Source: Pseudomonas arcuscaelestis
GTDB taxonomy: Bacteria; Pseudomonadota; Gammaproteobacteria; Pseudomonadales; Pseudomonadaceae
Direction: 5' to 3'
Length of the DNA: 64,000 nucleotides
Assembly: GCF_016881005.1 (NCBI RefSeq)
Contig: NZ_JACOPV010000012.1
Span: forward strand, 124,001 to 188,000
Below the pieces are notes generated by a model. That model worked only from the letters and a program-made list of their open reading frames with translations, made no database searches and was not told the DNA's origin. Made by a program: the position numbers and the translations under genes. Positions within the stretch are counted from its first letter, which is position 1; each line of letters opens with the position of its first letter. Positions 52,336 through 62,007 of this stretch are shown piece by piece.

Positions 52336-52695
52336 TCACGAACGTAACCAGCTGTCGACGGTTTGCGCGCCGTACTGTTCCTTCCATGCTTTAAGGCCGC
52401 GGTGGTTACCACCTTTGGTTTCGATCAGCTCGCCGGTGTGCGGGTTTTCGTACACTTTAACCACCCGCGCACGACGCGTTCTAGGAGCGGCTACCGCACT
52501 TTTTGCCCCGGCTTTGGGGTCTAGAATGGAAATGATGTCGCGCAGGTTTTTACCGTAGCTACCCATCAGGTCGACAAGTTTGCGCTCAAACTCGATTTCG
52601 CGTTTGAGGCCGGCGTCCTTTTTCAGTGCTTCCAATTGCGCCATCTTTTCTTTTAGCGCTTTTTCGGCTGCACGGAACTCTGCAAGTCTGGACAC
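52336..52695 (-). CDS. MvaT/MvaU-family H-NS-like nucleoid protein
   Basis: The 119-residue product begins SRLAEFRAAEKALKEKMAQL after the start codon and has a coiled-coil oligomerisation region to about residue 60. A basic linker (RTRRARVV) and the C-terminal DNA-binding motif YENPHTGELIETKGGNHRGL with KAWKEQYG follow. Such xenogeneic silencers bind AT-rich DNA. A GTG at 52695 lies 8 nt after AAAGGAG and is preferred; an ATG at 52701 is only 2 nt from that site. It is probably one of several MvaT paralogues (TurA to TurE in P. putida); which one is not decided. Confidence 0.9.
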   Translation of the reverse strand: MSRLAEFRAAEKALKEKMAQLEALKKDAGLKREIEFERKLVDLMGSYGKNLRDIISILDPKAGAKSAVAAPRTRRARVVKVYENPHTGELIETKGGNHRGLKAWKEQYGAQTVDSWLRS

Positions 52696-53058
52696 AATCA
52701 TTACTCCTTTATGTCTGCAGTGGCGCGGCATGGGCAAAATCAAGAAATAGTCTTAATGAGGCCGCTTGCACTGGGGTGGGGAATCATCACACTAATAATG
52801 AGTGTAGTAGTCCATTGGCAGCCGGTAAACAAGGGAAATATTCTGAAGCTTGCGCGGAACTTTCTTACTTGCCTGCGCGGTAATACCAAATAACTAGTCA
52901 ATTACCCGTCGCTATCTTGGACAAAGGTCCAATGGCGCGTGCTAGAGCGGTTTGAGACTATTCGCGATTGGCCTTGAGCTTTGCGGCGGCGGATCTAGTG
53001 CCGGTGCCCGCAAGGTTTGCGGCTGTTTTGTCATCCATTCTTTCGGATTTTGCATTCC
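52696..53058. other. Intergenic region between the mvaT-type gene and oprD-type porin
   Basis: The region is AT-rich and holds no supported gene. A perfect inverted repeat, TTGGAC-AAAG-GTCCAA, lies at 52917-52932, about 127 nt before the porin start, and could be an operator. The right part should contain the porin promoter. Confidence 0.55.
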
Positions 53059-54348
53059 ATGTTTGCCCCCTTTCCCCTTGCACCCGGGCGCGGCCTTGCT
53101 GGCCTGCTCGCAATGTTAACTGCCGCTTCCACTCAGGCTGCCGGCTTTCTTGAAGACAGCAGCGCCAAAGTCGAAGCGCGTAATGTCTATTTCAATCGAG
53201 ACTTTCGCGATGGACATGTCAGTTCCAGCCAGGGCGCCTCGAAACGCGAAGAATGGGCGCAGGGATTTATTCTTAATGTGCAGTCCGGTTATACCCAGGG
53301 ACCTGTGGGCTTCGGTGTCGATGCCCTGGGCATGCTCGGGATCAAACTCGACTCCAGTCCGGCTGACAGCAACAGTGGCTTGATGCCGTCAAGCGGCAAT
53401 GACCCGCGCGGGTCGGTGGACCAATACGCAAAACTCGGTGTCGCCGGCAAAATGCGCTATTCCAGGACAGTGCTCAAATACGGCTCGATGCTGCCGGACA
53501 TGCCGCTGCTCAAGTACAACGACGGCCGCTTGCTGCCAACCATGTTCCAGGGCGCGATGCTTACCTCCGAGGAAATCAATAACCTCAAGTTCAGTGTCGC
53601 GCGCCTGGATAAGTACACCGCGCGGGACTCAACCGACCGCCAGGACATTCGTGTCCACTGCAAGAACAAGCGTTATGCCTGCAACGTCAGTGCCGATCAT
53701 TTCGATATGGCCGGTGTCGACTACAGGTTCAACGAACGGTTAAGCGCGCAGTATCAGGTCGCCAAGCTGGAAAACATCTATCGCCAGCACTTTTTGGGTG
53801 TGCTCGCCAGCCAGCCATTGAGCGTTGGCACGTTATCGGCCGATCTGCGTCTGATCAAAAGTGATGATATCGGCAATGCCCGCGCGGGTGAGATCGAACA
53901 TCGCGCCTTCAGCGGCATGCTTGGCTATAGCCTGGGTGGGCACAAGATCAGCGCCGGCTGGCAGCGCATGTATGGCGAAAATGCCATGCCTTATCTCGAT
54001 GGCAGCAACCCTTACTTGGTCAACTATGCCCAGGTCAACGACTTTGCCGCTGCCCAGGAACGCTCCTGGCAGTTGCGTTATGACTATGACTTCAAGGCTA
54101 TCGGTGTACCGGGCTTGAGCTTCCTGACCCGTTACATCAACGGTGACCATATCAAGGTGCCCGGCAGCCAGGCTGAGGGCAAGGAGTGGGAGCGCGACAG
54201 CGAACTCAAGTATCAAGTGCAAAGCGGCACCTTCAAGGATGTCAGTGTTCGCCTGCGCAACTCTACCTATCGCAGCAACTATGAGAAATGGGCTCGGGAT
54301 ATGGATGAAACCCGGGTCATTGTCAGTTACAACTTCTCGATCTGGTAA
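53059..54348 (+). CDS. OprD-family outer-membrane porin
   Basis: The 430-residue product has a signal peptide ending LTAASTQA-AGFLEDSSAKVE. The mature start, SSAKVEARNVYFNRDFR, is typical of OprD, as are GVDALGMLGIKLDSSP, RYSRTVLKYGSMLPDMPLLK and the C-terminal RVIVSYNFSIW with a terminal aromatic residue for outer-membrane insertion. It forms an 18-strand barrel that admits small acids or amino acids; the substrate is not clear. A TTG at 53017 is in frame; neither start has a strong ribosome site. It is 68 nt before cobF. Confidence 0.92.
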   Translation: MFAPFPLAPGRGLAGLLAMLTAASTQAAGFLEDSSAKVEARNVYFNRDFRDGHVSSSQGASKREEWAQGFILNVQSGYTQGPVGFGVDALGMLGIKLDSSPADSNSGLMPSSGNDPRGSVDQYAKLGVAGKMRYSRTVLKYGSMLPDMPLLKYNDGRLLPTMFQGAMLTSEEINNLKFSVARLDKYTARDSTDRQDIRVHCKNKRYACNVSADHFDMAGVDYRFNERLSAQYQVAKLENIYRQHFLGVLASQPLSVGTLSADLRLIKSDDIGNARAGEIEHRAFSGMLGYSLGGHKISAGWQRMYGENAMPYLDGSNPYLVNYAQVNDFAAAQERSWQLRYDYDFKAIGVPGLSFLTRYINGDHIKVPGSQAEGKEWERDSELKYQVQSGTFKDVSVRLRNSTYRSNYEKWARDMDETRVIVSYNFSIW

Positions 54349-54416
54349 GCAGCGCATTGCCACTGCCCCTCGGTCAGTCGACAATGGCGATTGGCCGAGC
54401 CGTGGAATGCACTGTG

Positions 54417-55166
54417 ATGAAGACGCTGCTGTTGATTGGAATCGGGCCGGGCAATCCGCGTCAGATAACCCTTGAGGCTATCGACGCAATGAACCGGGCG
54501 CAGGTTTTTTTCGTGCTCGACAAGGGCCAGGTCAAGGACGAACTGCTGCAACTGCGCAAGAACATCCTTGAGCGCTATGTGCAGCACGGGGACTATCGCC
54601 TGGTGCAAGTTGAGGATCCACAGCGTGATGGCAGCGCCAGCGACTATGTCGGTGCCGTGCAGGACTGGCATCACAAGCGCGCCGCGCTCTATGCGCAGTT
54701 GATCGACAATGAGTTGGCCGCGGGTGAGTGCGGGGCATTCCTGCTCTGGGGCGAACCGACACTGTACGACAGTACGCTGCGCATTCTAGACCTGGTGCAG
54801 CAAGGTGGTGTCGACATCGAACTGCAAGTCATTCCGGGGATCAGTAGCGTGCAGGCCCTGGCTGCAGGTCATCGAATCGGCCTTAATCGTATTGGTGAGC
54901 CGCTGACCGTGTTGCCGGGCCGGCGTCTTGCTGAGCAGGCGCAGATCGACAACCTGGTAGTGATGCTCGATGGCCAATGCGCATTTGCTGCATTGGATGA
55001 TCCAGACTTGCTTATCTATTGGGGCGCCTACCTCGGAACGGCCGACCAGATACTGATTGCCGGGCCGTTGCGCGAGGTTCGCGAGCAGATTCTTGAGCAG
55101 CGCGAGCAGGCGCGCGCGCGCAAGGGTTGGATCATGGACACTTATCTGCTGCGTCGACCGCTGTAG
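54417..55166 (+). CDS. cobF: Precorrin-6A synthase (deacetylating) CobF
   Basis: The 249-residue methyltransferase methylates C1 of precorrin-5 with loss of acetate in the aerobic cobalamin pathway. It starts MKTLLLIGIGPGNPRQITLE, the tetrapyrrole-methylase GxGxG motif. It continues with AINAMNRAQVFFVLDKGQVK-like sequence (here IDAMNRAQVFFVLDKGQ), LLWGEPTLYDSTLRIL and VIPGISSVQALAAGHRI. The other cob genes are not in this window, so it stands alone beside a porin. Its 3' end overlaps the convergent glycosyltransferase gene by 35 nt. Confidence 0.95.
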   Translation: MKTLLLIGIGPGNPRQITLEAIDAMNRAQVFFVLDKGQVKDELLQLRKNILERYVQHGDYRLVQVEDPQRDGSASDYVGAVQDWHHKRAALYAQLIDNELAAGECGAFLLWGEPTLYDSTLRILDLVQQGGVDIELQVIPGISSVQALAAGHRIGLNRIGEPLTVLPGRRLAEQAQIDNLVVMLDGQCAFAALDDPDLLIYWGAYLGTADQILIAGPLREVREQILEQREQARARKGWIMDTYLLRRPL

Positions 55167-56451
55167 CAAGACGGTTCTTCGCCTCGATCCATTGCGCCAT
55201 GTACTGGGTACTTTTGTGCTGGTGGTGACGCAGCATGGCGCCAGTAAAGTTGAACAAGCGGTGTTGGTCCAGATCGCCCAGGGCGTATTCGATACGTTCG
55301 ACCAGGGCGGTGCTGTGCTGGCGGCGATCATAACGAGCCTTGAGCAGTTGCAGCCCCTGTTGCTGTGCCTGTTGCCAGCGGGCTTCGTCGTTGTAAAGTT
55401 GCACGGCGGCTTCGGCCAGGCCTTCGCCGGTGCCGGCCACGGCACCTGGCCAGGGCAGGGCGCCGTGCATGGCTTCGGCGCCGATGGGGGTGGTCACGCT
55501 GGGCGTGCCGCAGAGCATGGCGTCAGTCAGTTTACCTTTGATGCCGGCACCAAAGCGCAGCGGCGCCAGGCAGATACGCGCATTGCCCATTACTTCCAGG
55601 GCGTCTTCGGCCCAGTTCATGATGTGAAAACCTTCGCCAGGTTTGTGCAGCGCTGTGGCTTTGGGCGGCGTGTAGGCGCCGTAGATGCGCAATTGCGCCT
55701 TGGGCAGGTGGCGGCGGATGATCGGCCACAGGGTATTCTTCATCCACAGTACGGCATCCCAGTTAGGGGCGTGGCGGAAGTTGCCAATGGTGAGGAAGTC
55801 GGCACGCTCGGCATAAGGCTTGAAGGGTTCGCTGGGCACATCGACCATAAGCGGACACCAGTGCAAGAGATGCTCGGGAACACCAAAGCCATTGATGAGC
55901 AGGTCGATTTCGACATCGGAGATCATCAGGCTCAAGTCGCTACGGTAGATGGCCGCCAGTTCCCGCAGTGTCAGGTCAGCGCCAGCCATCTGTCGATACA
56001 GGTCGGGGCCGGAGGTGGCGAACAGTTCGCGAAAGTCGTTGGGGTCCAGCCCTTCGATCAGACGGCGGCGCAACAGTTGCTGGCGGGCATCGCGCAGGCT
56101 TTGCAGATCTGAGGTTTCCAGCACGCGCAAGGCATTGGGGCAGTGCTTTTCCACACGCCAGCCGAATTGCTCTTCCATCATGAAACGATCGAACAGCACG
56201 ACATCCGGGGCCAGTTCACTGACGAAGTGGTCGAAACTGCTGTCGTTGAGCGTGATGGCTTGCTCGGCGATACCCAGCTCGACAAGGTTCGCCTTGTGCT
56301 CGCCGATTGCTGCCGGGCTGCTGAACGTCACCTGCCAGCCACGCTGCACAAAACTTTCGAGGATTTGCATCATGTGCCCGCCGGCAGCCGAAGAGCGCGG
56401 TTCGGGCCAGACGTAGCCGATGACCAGGACGTTGAGCGTGGGCTTGAGCAT
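55132..56451 (-). CDS. Glycosyltransferase (group 1, GT-B fold)
   Basis: The 439-residue protein has an N-terminal domain starting LKPTLNVLVIGYVWPEPRSS with AAGGHMMQILESFVQRGW. Its C-terminal nucleotide-sugar-binding domain has FLTIGNFRHAPNWDAVLWMK, LRIYGAYTPPKATALHKPGE and LAPLRFGAGIKGKLTDAMLC with GTPSVTTPIGAEAMHG. It probably transfers a sugar to a cell-surface polymer or protein; the acceptor is unknown. The start could also be at 56478. It lies next to a signalling cluster, without other polysaccharide genes. Confidence 0.85.
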   Translation of the reverse strand: MLKPTLNVLVIGYVWPEPRSSAAGGHMMQILESFVQRGWQVTFSSPAAIGEHKANLVELGIAEQAITLNDSSFDHFVSELAPDVVLFDRFMMEEQFGWRVEKHCPNALRVLETSDLQSLRDARQQLLRRRLIEGLDPNDFRELFATSGPDLYRQMAGADLTLRELAAIYRSDLSLMISDVEIDLLINGFGVPEHLLHWCPLMVDVPSEPFKPYAERADFLTIGNFRHAPNWDAVLWMKNTLWPIIRRHLPKAQLRIYGAYTPPKATALHKPGEGFHIMNWAEDALEVMGNARICLAPLRFGAGIKGKLTDAMLCGTPSVTTPIGAEAMHGALPWPGAVAGTGEGLAEAAVQLYNDEARWQQAQQQGLQLLKARYDRRQHSTALVERIEYALGDLDQHRLFNFTGAMLRHHQHKSTQYMAQWIEAKNRLATAVDAADKCP

Positions 56452-56483
56452 GAGCGAGGGTAGCCTTGGAAAAAGCACCCATT

Positions 56484-56867
56484 CTACAACGAATCGTCGG
56501 TTTCCACGGCCGCCAGGATATGTTTTACCTTGTCACGCAACGTATCGATTCCGAAGGGTTTGCTGATCATGTACATACCACTCGGTATCTGGCTGGAATC
56601 CCCTAGGCCGCTGGCGAACAGAATGGGCAGCAGAGGCCTCGCCTCCCGTGCTTTGGCTGCCAGGTCCTTGCCGCTCATGCCAGGCAGGCCGATGTCGGTC
56701 ATCATCAGCGCCAGTGTCTGGGTCGGGTCCTGAATTATTTTCAGGGCCGCTTCACCATCCTGAGCGACGATGACTGTGTAATCCAGCGCCTCCAGCACAT
56801 CGGCGATCAACGCGCGCACGGTTGCGTCATCCTCTACAACCAGCAGGGGTGTGGGAGATGGGGGCAT
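56484..56867 (-). CDS. Stand-alone response regulator receiver protein
   Basis: The 127-residue protein is one receiver domain: LLVVEDDATVRALIADVLEA (acidic pocket), phosphoacceptor Asp in LALMMTDIGLPGMSGKDLAA, and the conserved Lys in MYMISKPFGIDTLRDKVKHI. There is no output domain, as in CheY-like or phosphorelay proteins. It is divergent from the large hybrid kinase, its possible partner. The ATG at 56867 begins the conserved part; the frame is open further upstream. Confidence 0.9.
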   Translation of the reverse strand: MPPSPTPLLVVEDDATVRALIADVLEALDYTVIVAQDGEAALKIIQDPTQTLALMMTDIGLPGMSGKDLAAKAREARPLLPILFASGLGDSSQIPSGMYMISKPFGIDTLRDKVKHILAAVETDDSL

Positions 56868-57116
56868 GAGCAAGGTCCTGTATAAGTGTTTGTTTCTATT
56901 CTGTATGCCGGGTTCGGGGATAAGTTCCCGATTTGTTGTGCAGAATAGCGATTTGCGCAAAAAACAGGGAACGATTGCTACAGAGCACTCTCAAATGCTG
57001 GCTAAATGCCCTGTCGAAAATGACAAAGCTGTTTAGACTTGGGGTGGAAAGTAGACTATTTACTCGGATAATCCGCCGTACTCTTTCGTTTGATTCACTT
57101 GCTCGGGCCCTTTCAG

Positions 57117-60100
57117 ATGATTCCGCCAGCCTCGATAGATCAGCAAAGCTTTCGTAAGCTGCTGAGCCGTAACATCGGTCTACCGTTGGGGGTCGGTTTG
57201 CTCAGCGCTGTAGTGTTTGTGGTGGTGATCAGCTATCTGCTATCGGCCATCCAGTGGCTGCAGCATTCCGACCGGGTGATCAACAACACCAACGAGACGG
57301 TAAAGCTTTCTATTGATATGGAAACCGGTATGCGCGGGTTCCTGATCACCGGGGATGAACAGTTTCTTGCCCCCTACGAGCTGGCCAAGCCGCAAGTGTT
57401 GTCGGCGCTCAAGGACTTGCAGCAACTGGTCAAGGACAACCCGCAGCAAGTAGACCGTCTGGGCCGACTCATCGGCCTGCAACAGGAGTGGAACGCCTTC
57501 GGCAGCGAGATGATCGACCTGCGACGCAATGCCGGGGACTACAGTCAGCCGATTCGCAGTGGCCGTGGCAAACGCATCACCGACGAGATGCGCCAGGAAT
57601 TTGATTCGTTCATCGACATGGAGCAGCAACTACGGGCGGCGCGTAGTGATCAAGTCAGCACCGTTACCGTGGTGGCCATTTCGGTGTACCTGGTGTTCAT
57701 TATTCTGCTAAGTGCCTTGCTGGCGTTCTTGGGACGGCGGGACTTGATGGCGCTGTCGTCGAGCTACACCAGCAACCTGCAAGCCCAACAACGCGCCACC
57801 CAGCGTCTGGAGCAGCAAGCATGGATGCGTACCGGCCAGACGAAGCTGGCCGAGCAGGTATTGGGTCAATTGACGTTGCCGATGCTGGGTAACAATATCC
57901 TGCGTTTTTTTGCCAATTACGTCGGTTGTGTCGTGGCTGCGCTGTATGTACGGGACGAGCATGGCGGCCTACGACGCGTTGCCGGTTACGGTTTGTCGGG
58001 TGAACAACAGGCCCGGGAACAGGTGGTCGGTTCTCATGAAGGCTTGTTGGCGCAAGTAGTAAACCAGGGGCAGCTGTTGCGCCTTGATGAAGTACCCGAC
58101 GACTACTTCAAGGTCAGCTCCGGCCTGGGTGAAGGTTTACCACGTAGCGTCGTGCTGGTGCCCGCCAGCAACGATGGCCAGGTCAACGGTGTTGTTGAAC
58201 TTGGCTTCTTGCGCACGCTGACTGACCGCGATATCGAGCTGTTCGAACTGGTTGCCGACAATCTTGGCACCTCCATCGAGAGCGCTCGCTACCGCCAGCG
58301 TCTGCAGGAGGTGTTGGCGGAAACCCAGCAGCTCAACGAAGAGCTGCAGGTGCAGCAGGAAGAGCTGAAAACCGCCAACGAAGAGCTTGAGGAACAGTCG
58401 CGGGTGCTCAAGGAATCCCAGGCGCACCTTGAGACTCAGCAGGCGGAACTGGAGCAAACCAACGAACAATTGGCCGAGCGTACTGATGCGCTGGCTGAAC
58501 AGCGCGATGCCCTGAACCGCAAGAACGGCGAGCTGAATCAGGCCCAGGCCGAATTGCAGACTCGCGCCGAAGCGTTGCAGCGCTCCAGCAAGTACAAGTC
58601 GGAATTCCTTGCCAACATGTCCCACGAGCTGCGCACACCGCTCAACAGCTCGCTGATTCTGGCCAAGTTGTTGGCAGAGAATCCCCAGGAAAACCTCAGT
58701 GAAGATCAAGTCAAGTTCGCCGAGTCGATCTACTCGGCTGGCAACGATCTACTCAATTTGATCAACGATATTCTCGACATTGCCAAGGTCGAGGCGGGCA
58801 AGCTTGAAGTGCGTCCGGAAACCACCCATGTAACGCGCCTGACCGAAGGCCTGCAAGCGATGTTCGAACCGCTGGCCAAGGACAAACAGTTGAGTTTCAG
58901 CGTGGTCGTTGAGCCTGAAGTACCCGCTACGTTGTACACCGATCGCCAGCGTCTGGAGCAGATCCTCAAGAATCTGCTGTCCAATGCCGTGAAATTCACC
59001 GACGCCGGGCAAGTCAGCCTTAATGTCGGCTGGCAGGCCGATATGGGGGTAGTGTTCTCGGTACGTGACAGCGGCATCGGTATCGCCGCCGATCAGCAGC
59101 AAAGTATTTTCGAAGCGTTCCACCAGGCCGATGGCACAACCAATCGACGATATGGCGGCACCGGGCTTGGCTTGTCTATTTCGCGCGACCTCGCTGAATT
59201 GCTCGGCGGCCAGATTACGGTGGCCAGCGATCTGGGCAAGGGCAGCGTATTCAGTCTGATCCTGCCGCTGCGTTATGAACCTGGGGTTATCCAGGCGCCA
59301 GCAGCGATAATCAACCCGCCCGTTGCAGTGGCTGCCCAGCCTGTACCCGCGCCGCAAGCAGCACTTGATCCTGTTGTGGTTCCCCGCAGCACATTAGCCT
59401 TTGCCGATGATCGTGAGTTGGCACCGTTCAGCAATCGTTGCATTCTGGTCGTCGAGGACGAGCCGAATTTCGCCCGTATTCTTTTCGATCTGGCTCATGA
59501 GCTTGGGTACAGCTGTCTGGTTGCACAGGCCGCCGACGAGGGCTATGAGCTGGCCGCAGGGTTCATTCCGGACGCCATTCTGCTCGACATGCGCCTGCCG
59601 GATCACTCTGGCTTGACCGTGTTGCAACGACTCAAGGAGCAGGCCAGTACCCGTCATATTCCGGTGCACATCATTTCCGTCGAAGACCGCGTGGAAGCCG
59701 CCATGCACATGGGCGCTGTTGGCTATGCGGTCAAACCTGCCAGCCGCGAGGAGCTAAAGGCGGTATTTGCGCGCCTGGAAGACAAACTGACGCAGAAGCT
59801 CAAGCACATTCTGCTGGTAGAGGACGATGATCTGCAGCGCGAGAGCATCGCCCGCTTGATCGGTGACGATGACATTGAAATAACCGCTGTCGGCATGGCT
59901 CAGGAAGCGCTGGATTTACTGCGCGAGAATATCTATGACTGCATGATCATCGATCTGAAGTTGCCCGACATGCTCGGCAATGAACTGCTCAAGCGCATGT
60001 CGGACGAGGATATCCGTTCGTTCCCGCCTGTGATCGTCTATACCGGGCGCAACCTGACGCGTGACGAAGAGGCCGATCTGCTCAAGTACTCGCGCTCGAT

Positions 60101-60617
60101 CATCATCAAGGGTGCACGGTCACCCGAACGCCTGCTCGATGAAGTGACACTGTTCTTGCACAAAGTCGAGTCGACGCTGTCCCATGAACGCCAACGCATG
60201 TTGAAGACCGCACGCAGCCGCGACAAAGTCTTCGAGGGGCGCAAGTTGCTGTTGGTTGACGACGATGTGCGCAACATTTTTGCCCTGACCAGTGCGCTTG
60301 AACATAAGGGGGCCATCGTTGAAATCGCCCGCAACGGACGCGAGGCTATCGAGCAACTGGAGCTAAACAGCGATATCGATCTGGTACTGATGGATGTGAT
60401 GATGCCAGAGATGGATGGCTACGAAGCGACCCGCTTGATCCGTCAGCAACCGCGCTGGCGCAAGCTGCCGATTATCGCGGTAACGGCCAAGGCCATGAAA
60501 GATGATCAGCATCGTTGCCTGCAAGCCGGTGCCAATGATTACTTGGCCAAGCCGATTGATCTGGATCGCCTGTTCTCGTTGATTCGTGTATGGCTGCCAC
60601 AACTGGAGCGAATTTGA
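57117..60617 (+). CDS. CHASE3-GAF hybrid sensor histidine kinase with three receiver domains
   Basis: The 1166-residue inner-membrane protein has TM1 at about 19-43 and a CHASE3 sensor (ETVKLSIDMETGMRGFLITG) to about 180. TM2 is at about 183-209, a GAF domain at about 240-395 and a long coiled coil (ELQVQQEELKTANEELEEQS) at about 400-495. HisKA follows with His503 (FLANMSHELRTPLNS), then HATPase (SNAVKFTDAGQVSL, GGTGLGLSISRDLAELLGG). Three receivers follow, with DAILLDMRLPDHSG, CMIIDLKLPDMLGN and VLMDVMMPEMDGYEA. The stop overlaps the TTG start of the cheR-type gene. The architecture suggests a multi-step relay hub. Confidence 0.94.
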   Translation: MIPPASIDQQSFRKLLSRNIGLPLGVGLLSAVVFVVVISYLLSAIQWLQHSDRVINNTNETVKLSIDMETGMRGFLITGDEQFLAPYELAKPQVLSALKDLQQLVKDNPQQVDRLGRLIGLQQEWNAFGSEMIDLRRNAGDYSQPIRSGRGKRITDEMRQEFDSFIDMEQQLRAARSDQVSTVTVVAISVYLVFIILLSALLAFLGRRDLMALSSSYTSNLQAQQRATQRLEQQAWMRTGQTKLAEQVLGQLTLPMLGNNILRFFANYVGCVVAALYVRDEHGGLRRVAGYGLSGEQQAREQVVGSHEGLLAQVVNQGQLLRLDEVPDDYFKVSSGLGEGLPRSVVLVPASNDGQVNGVVELGFLRTLTDRDIELFELVADNLGTSIESARYRQRLQEVLAETQQLNEELQVQQEELKTANEELEEQSRVLKESQAHLETQQAELEQTNEQLAERTDALAEQRDALNRKNGELNQAQAELQTRAEALQRSSKYKSEFLANMSHELRTPLNSSLILAKLLAENPQENLSEDQVKFAESIYSAGNDLLNLINDILDIAKVEAGKLEVRPETTHVTRLTEGLQAMFEPLAKDKQLSFSVVVEPEVPATLYTDRQRLEQILKNLLSNAVKFTDAGQVSLNVGWQADMGVVFSVRDSGIGIAADQQQSIFEAFHQADGTTNRRYGGTGLGLSISRDLAELLGGQITVASDLGKGSVFSLILPLRYEPGVIQAPAAIINPPVAVAAQPVPAPQAALDPVVVPRSTLAFADDRELAPFSNRCILVVEDEPNFARILFDLAHELGYSCLVAQAADEGYELAAGFIPDAILLDMRLPDHSGLTVLQRLKEQASTRHIPVHIISVEDRVEAAMHMGAVGYAVKPASREELKAVFARLEDKLTQKLKHILLVEDDDLQRESIARLIGDDDIEITAVGMAQEALDLLRENIYDCMIIDLKLPDMLGNELLKRMSDEDIRSFPPVIVYTGRNLTRDEEADLLKYSRSIIIKGARSPERLLDEVTLFLHKVESTLSHERQRMLKTARSRDKVFEGRKLLLVDDDVRNIFALTSALEHKGAIVEIARNGREAIEQLELNSDIDLVLMDVMMPEMDGYEATRLIRQQPRWRKLPIIAVTAKAMKDDQHRCLQAGANDYLAKPIDLDRLFSLIRVWLPQLERI

Positions 60618-61435
60618 GCATCGAACGTAACACCGACATAGAAATACGGCTGTTGATCGAGGCGATCTACCTCAAATACAGCTATGACTTTCGCGATTAC
60701 TCTGGCGCTTCGATCAAGCGCCGGATCCAGCATGCGTTGCGCCAGTTCGACTGCAGGACGGTCTCCGCGCTGCAGGAGCGGGTATTGCACGACCCGGGCA
60801 TGTTCATGCAGTTGCTGCAGTTTCTCACCATTCCGGTCAGTGAGATGTTTCGCGACCCGGAACACTTTCTGGCCCTGCGCCAGGAGGTGGTACCGCTACT
60901 GCGTACCTGGCCTTCGCTGAAAATCTGGATCGCGGGCTGCAGCACCGGCGAGGAAGTCTATTCAATGGCCATCCTGTTGCGTGAAGAAGGCTTGCTTGAA
61001 CGCACCATCATCTACGCCACTGATATCAACCCCAGCTCCCTGGAGAAGGCCAAGCAGGGTATCTACACGGTGCAGAATATGCGCGAGTATGCCCAGAACT
61101 ACCGCAAGGCCGGCGGGCGGCGAGATTTCAGCGATTACTACACCTGTGCCTATGGCAACGCCATCGTCGACAGCAGCCTGCGTGACAACGTGACCTTTGC
61201 CGACCATAGCCTTGCCACCGACAGTGTGTTTTCCGAAACCCAGTTGGTGTCCTGCCGCAACGTACTGATCTATTTCAACAAGACCCTGCAGGACCGAGCA
61301 TTCGGGCTATTTCATGAGTCGCTTTGTCATCGCGGTTTCCTGGTGCTGGGCAGTAAGGAAACCCTGGACTTTTCCTCCTACGCTGATCAGTTCCAGGCCT
61401 TTGTCAAACCAGAACGGATCTACCGCAAGTCATGA
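60614..61435 (+). CDS. CheR-type protein-glutamate methyltransferase
   Basis: The 273-residue protein has the CheR N-terminal helical domain (IYLKYSYDFRDYSGASIKRR) and the SAM-binding domain with WIAGCSTGEEVYSMAILLRE, YATDINPSSLEKAKQGIYTV and LVSCRNVLIYFNKTLQDRAF. It would methylate glutamates on a receptor or kinase. The TTG at 60614, overlapping the kinase stop (TTGA) with GGAG 6 nt upstream, is the likelier start; an ATG at 60590 is in frame. No methyl-accepting receptor is encoded nearby, so the CHASE3 kinase coiled coil may be the target. Confidence 0.92.
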   Translation: MSIERNTDIEIRLLIEAIYLKYSYDFRDYSGASIKRRIQHALRQFDCRTVSALQERVLHDPGMFMQLLQFLTIPVSEMFRDPEHFLALRQEVVPLLRTWPSLKIWIAGCSTGEEVYSMAILLREEGLLERTIIYATDINPSSLEKAKQGIYTVQNMREYAQNYRKAGGRRDFSDYYTCAYGNAIVDSSLRDNVTFADHSLATDSVFSETQLVSCRNVLIYFNKTLQDRAFGLFHESLCHRGFLVLGSKETLDFSSYADQFQAFVKPERIYRKS

Positions 61436-62007
61436 AAGACATTCAGGCGATTGTCGTCGGTGCCTCGGCTGGAGGTGTCAGTGCCTTGTTAAGCCTGTTC
61501 CATGCCTTGCCGAAGGATTTTTCCATCCCGATTGTGTGCGTGCTGCACCTGCCGGATGACCGTCACAGCCAGTTGGCGCAGGTTTTCAAGCGCAGGCTGG
61601 GGCGCGAGGTGCGTGAAGCCCAGGATAAACAGACAATCAGCGCGGGCACGATTTACTTTGCCGGCCCCGGTTACCATTTGTCGCTGGAGCAGGACCTCAG
61701 CTTTTCCTTGAGTCAGGAGGACCGGGTGCACTTTTCCCGGCCTTCAATTGATATTTTGTTCGAGTCGGCTGCTGATGCCTATGGGTCGACGTTGGTGGGC
61801 GTGTTGCTGACGGGGGCCAATGAAGACGGTGCTCGTGGTCTTGCATACATCAAGCAGTTGGGCGGCTACACCTTTGTCCAGGATCCGAGCGAAGCCCATG
61901 TCGCGACAATGCCCGAAGCGGCATTGGCCTTGCACCTACCTGACTACACACTGCCGTTGAGCGGCATCGGGCAATTGCTCGCCAAGCTGGAACCCTCCAA
62001 ATGCTAA
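61432..62007 (+). CDS. CheB-type methylesterase domain protein (no receiver)
   Basis: The 191-residue protein is a stand-alone CheB catalytic domain: AIVVGASAGGVSALLSLFHA (catalytic Ser), VCVLHLPDDRHSQLAQVFKR (His) and VGVLLTGANEDGARGLAYIK (Asp). It removes the methyl groups added by CheR. Lack of the usual N-terminal receiver means its activity is not controlled by a fused phosphorylation domain. It overlaps cheR (ATGA) and the next kinase gene by 7 nt. Confidence 0.93.
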   Translation: MKDIQAIVVGASAGGVSALLSLFHALPKDFSIPIVCVLHLPDDRHSQLAQVFKRRLGREVREAQDKQTISAGTIYFAGPGYHLSLEQDLSFSLSQEDRVHFSRPSIDILFESAADAYGSTLVGVLLTGANEDGARGLAYIKQLGGYTFVQDPSEAHVATMPEAALALHLPDYTLPLSGIGQLLAKLEPSKC

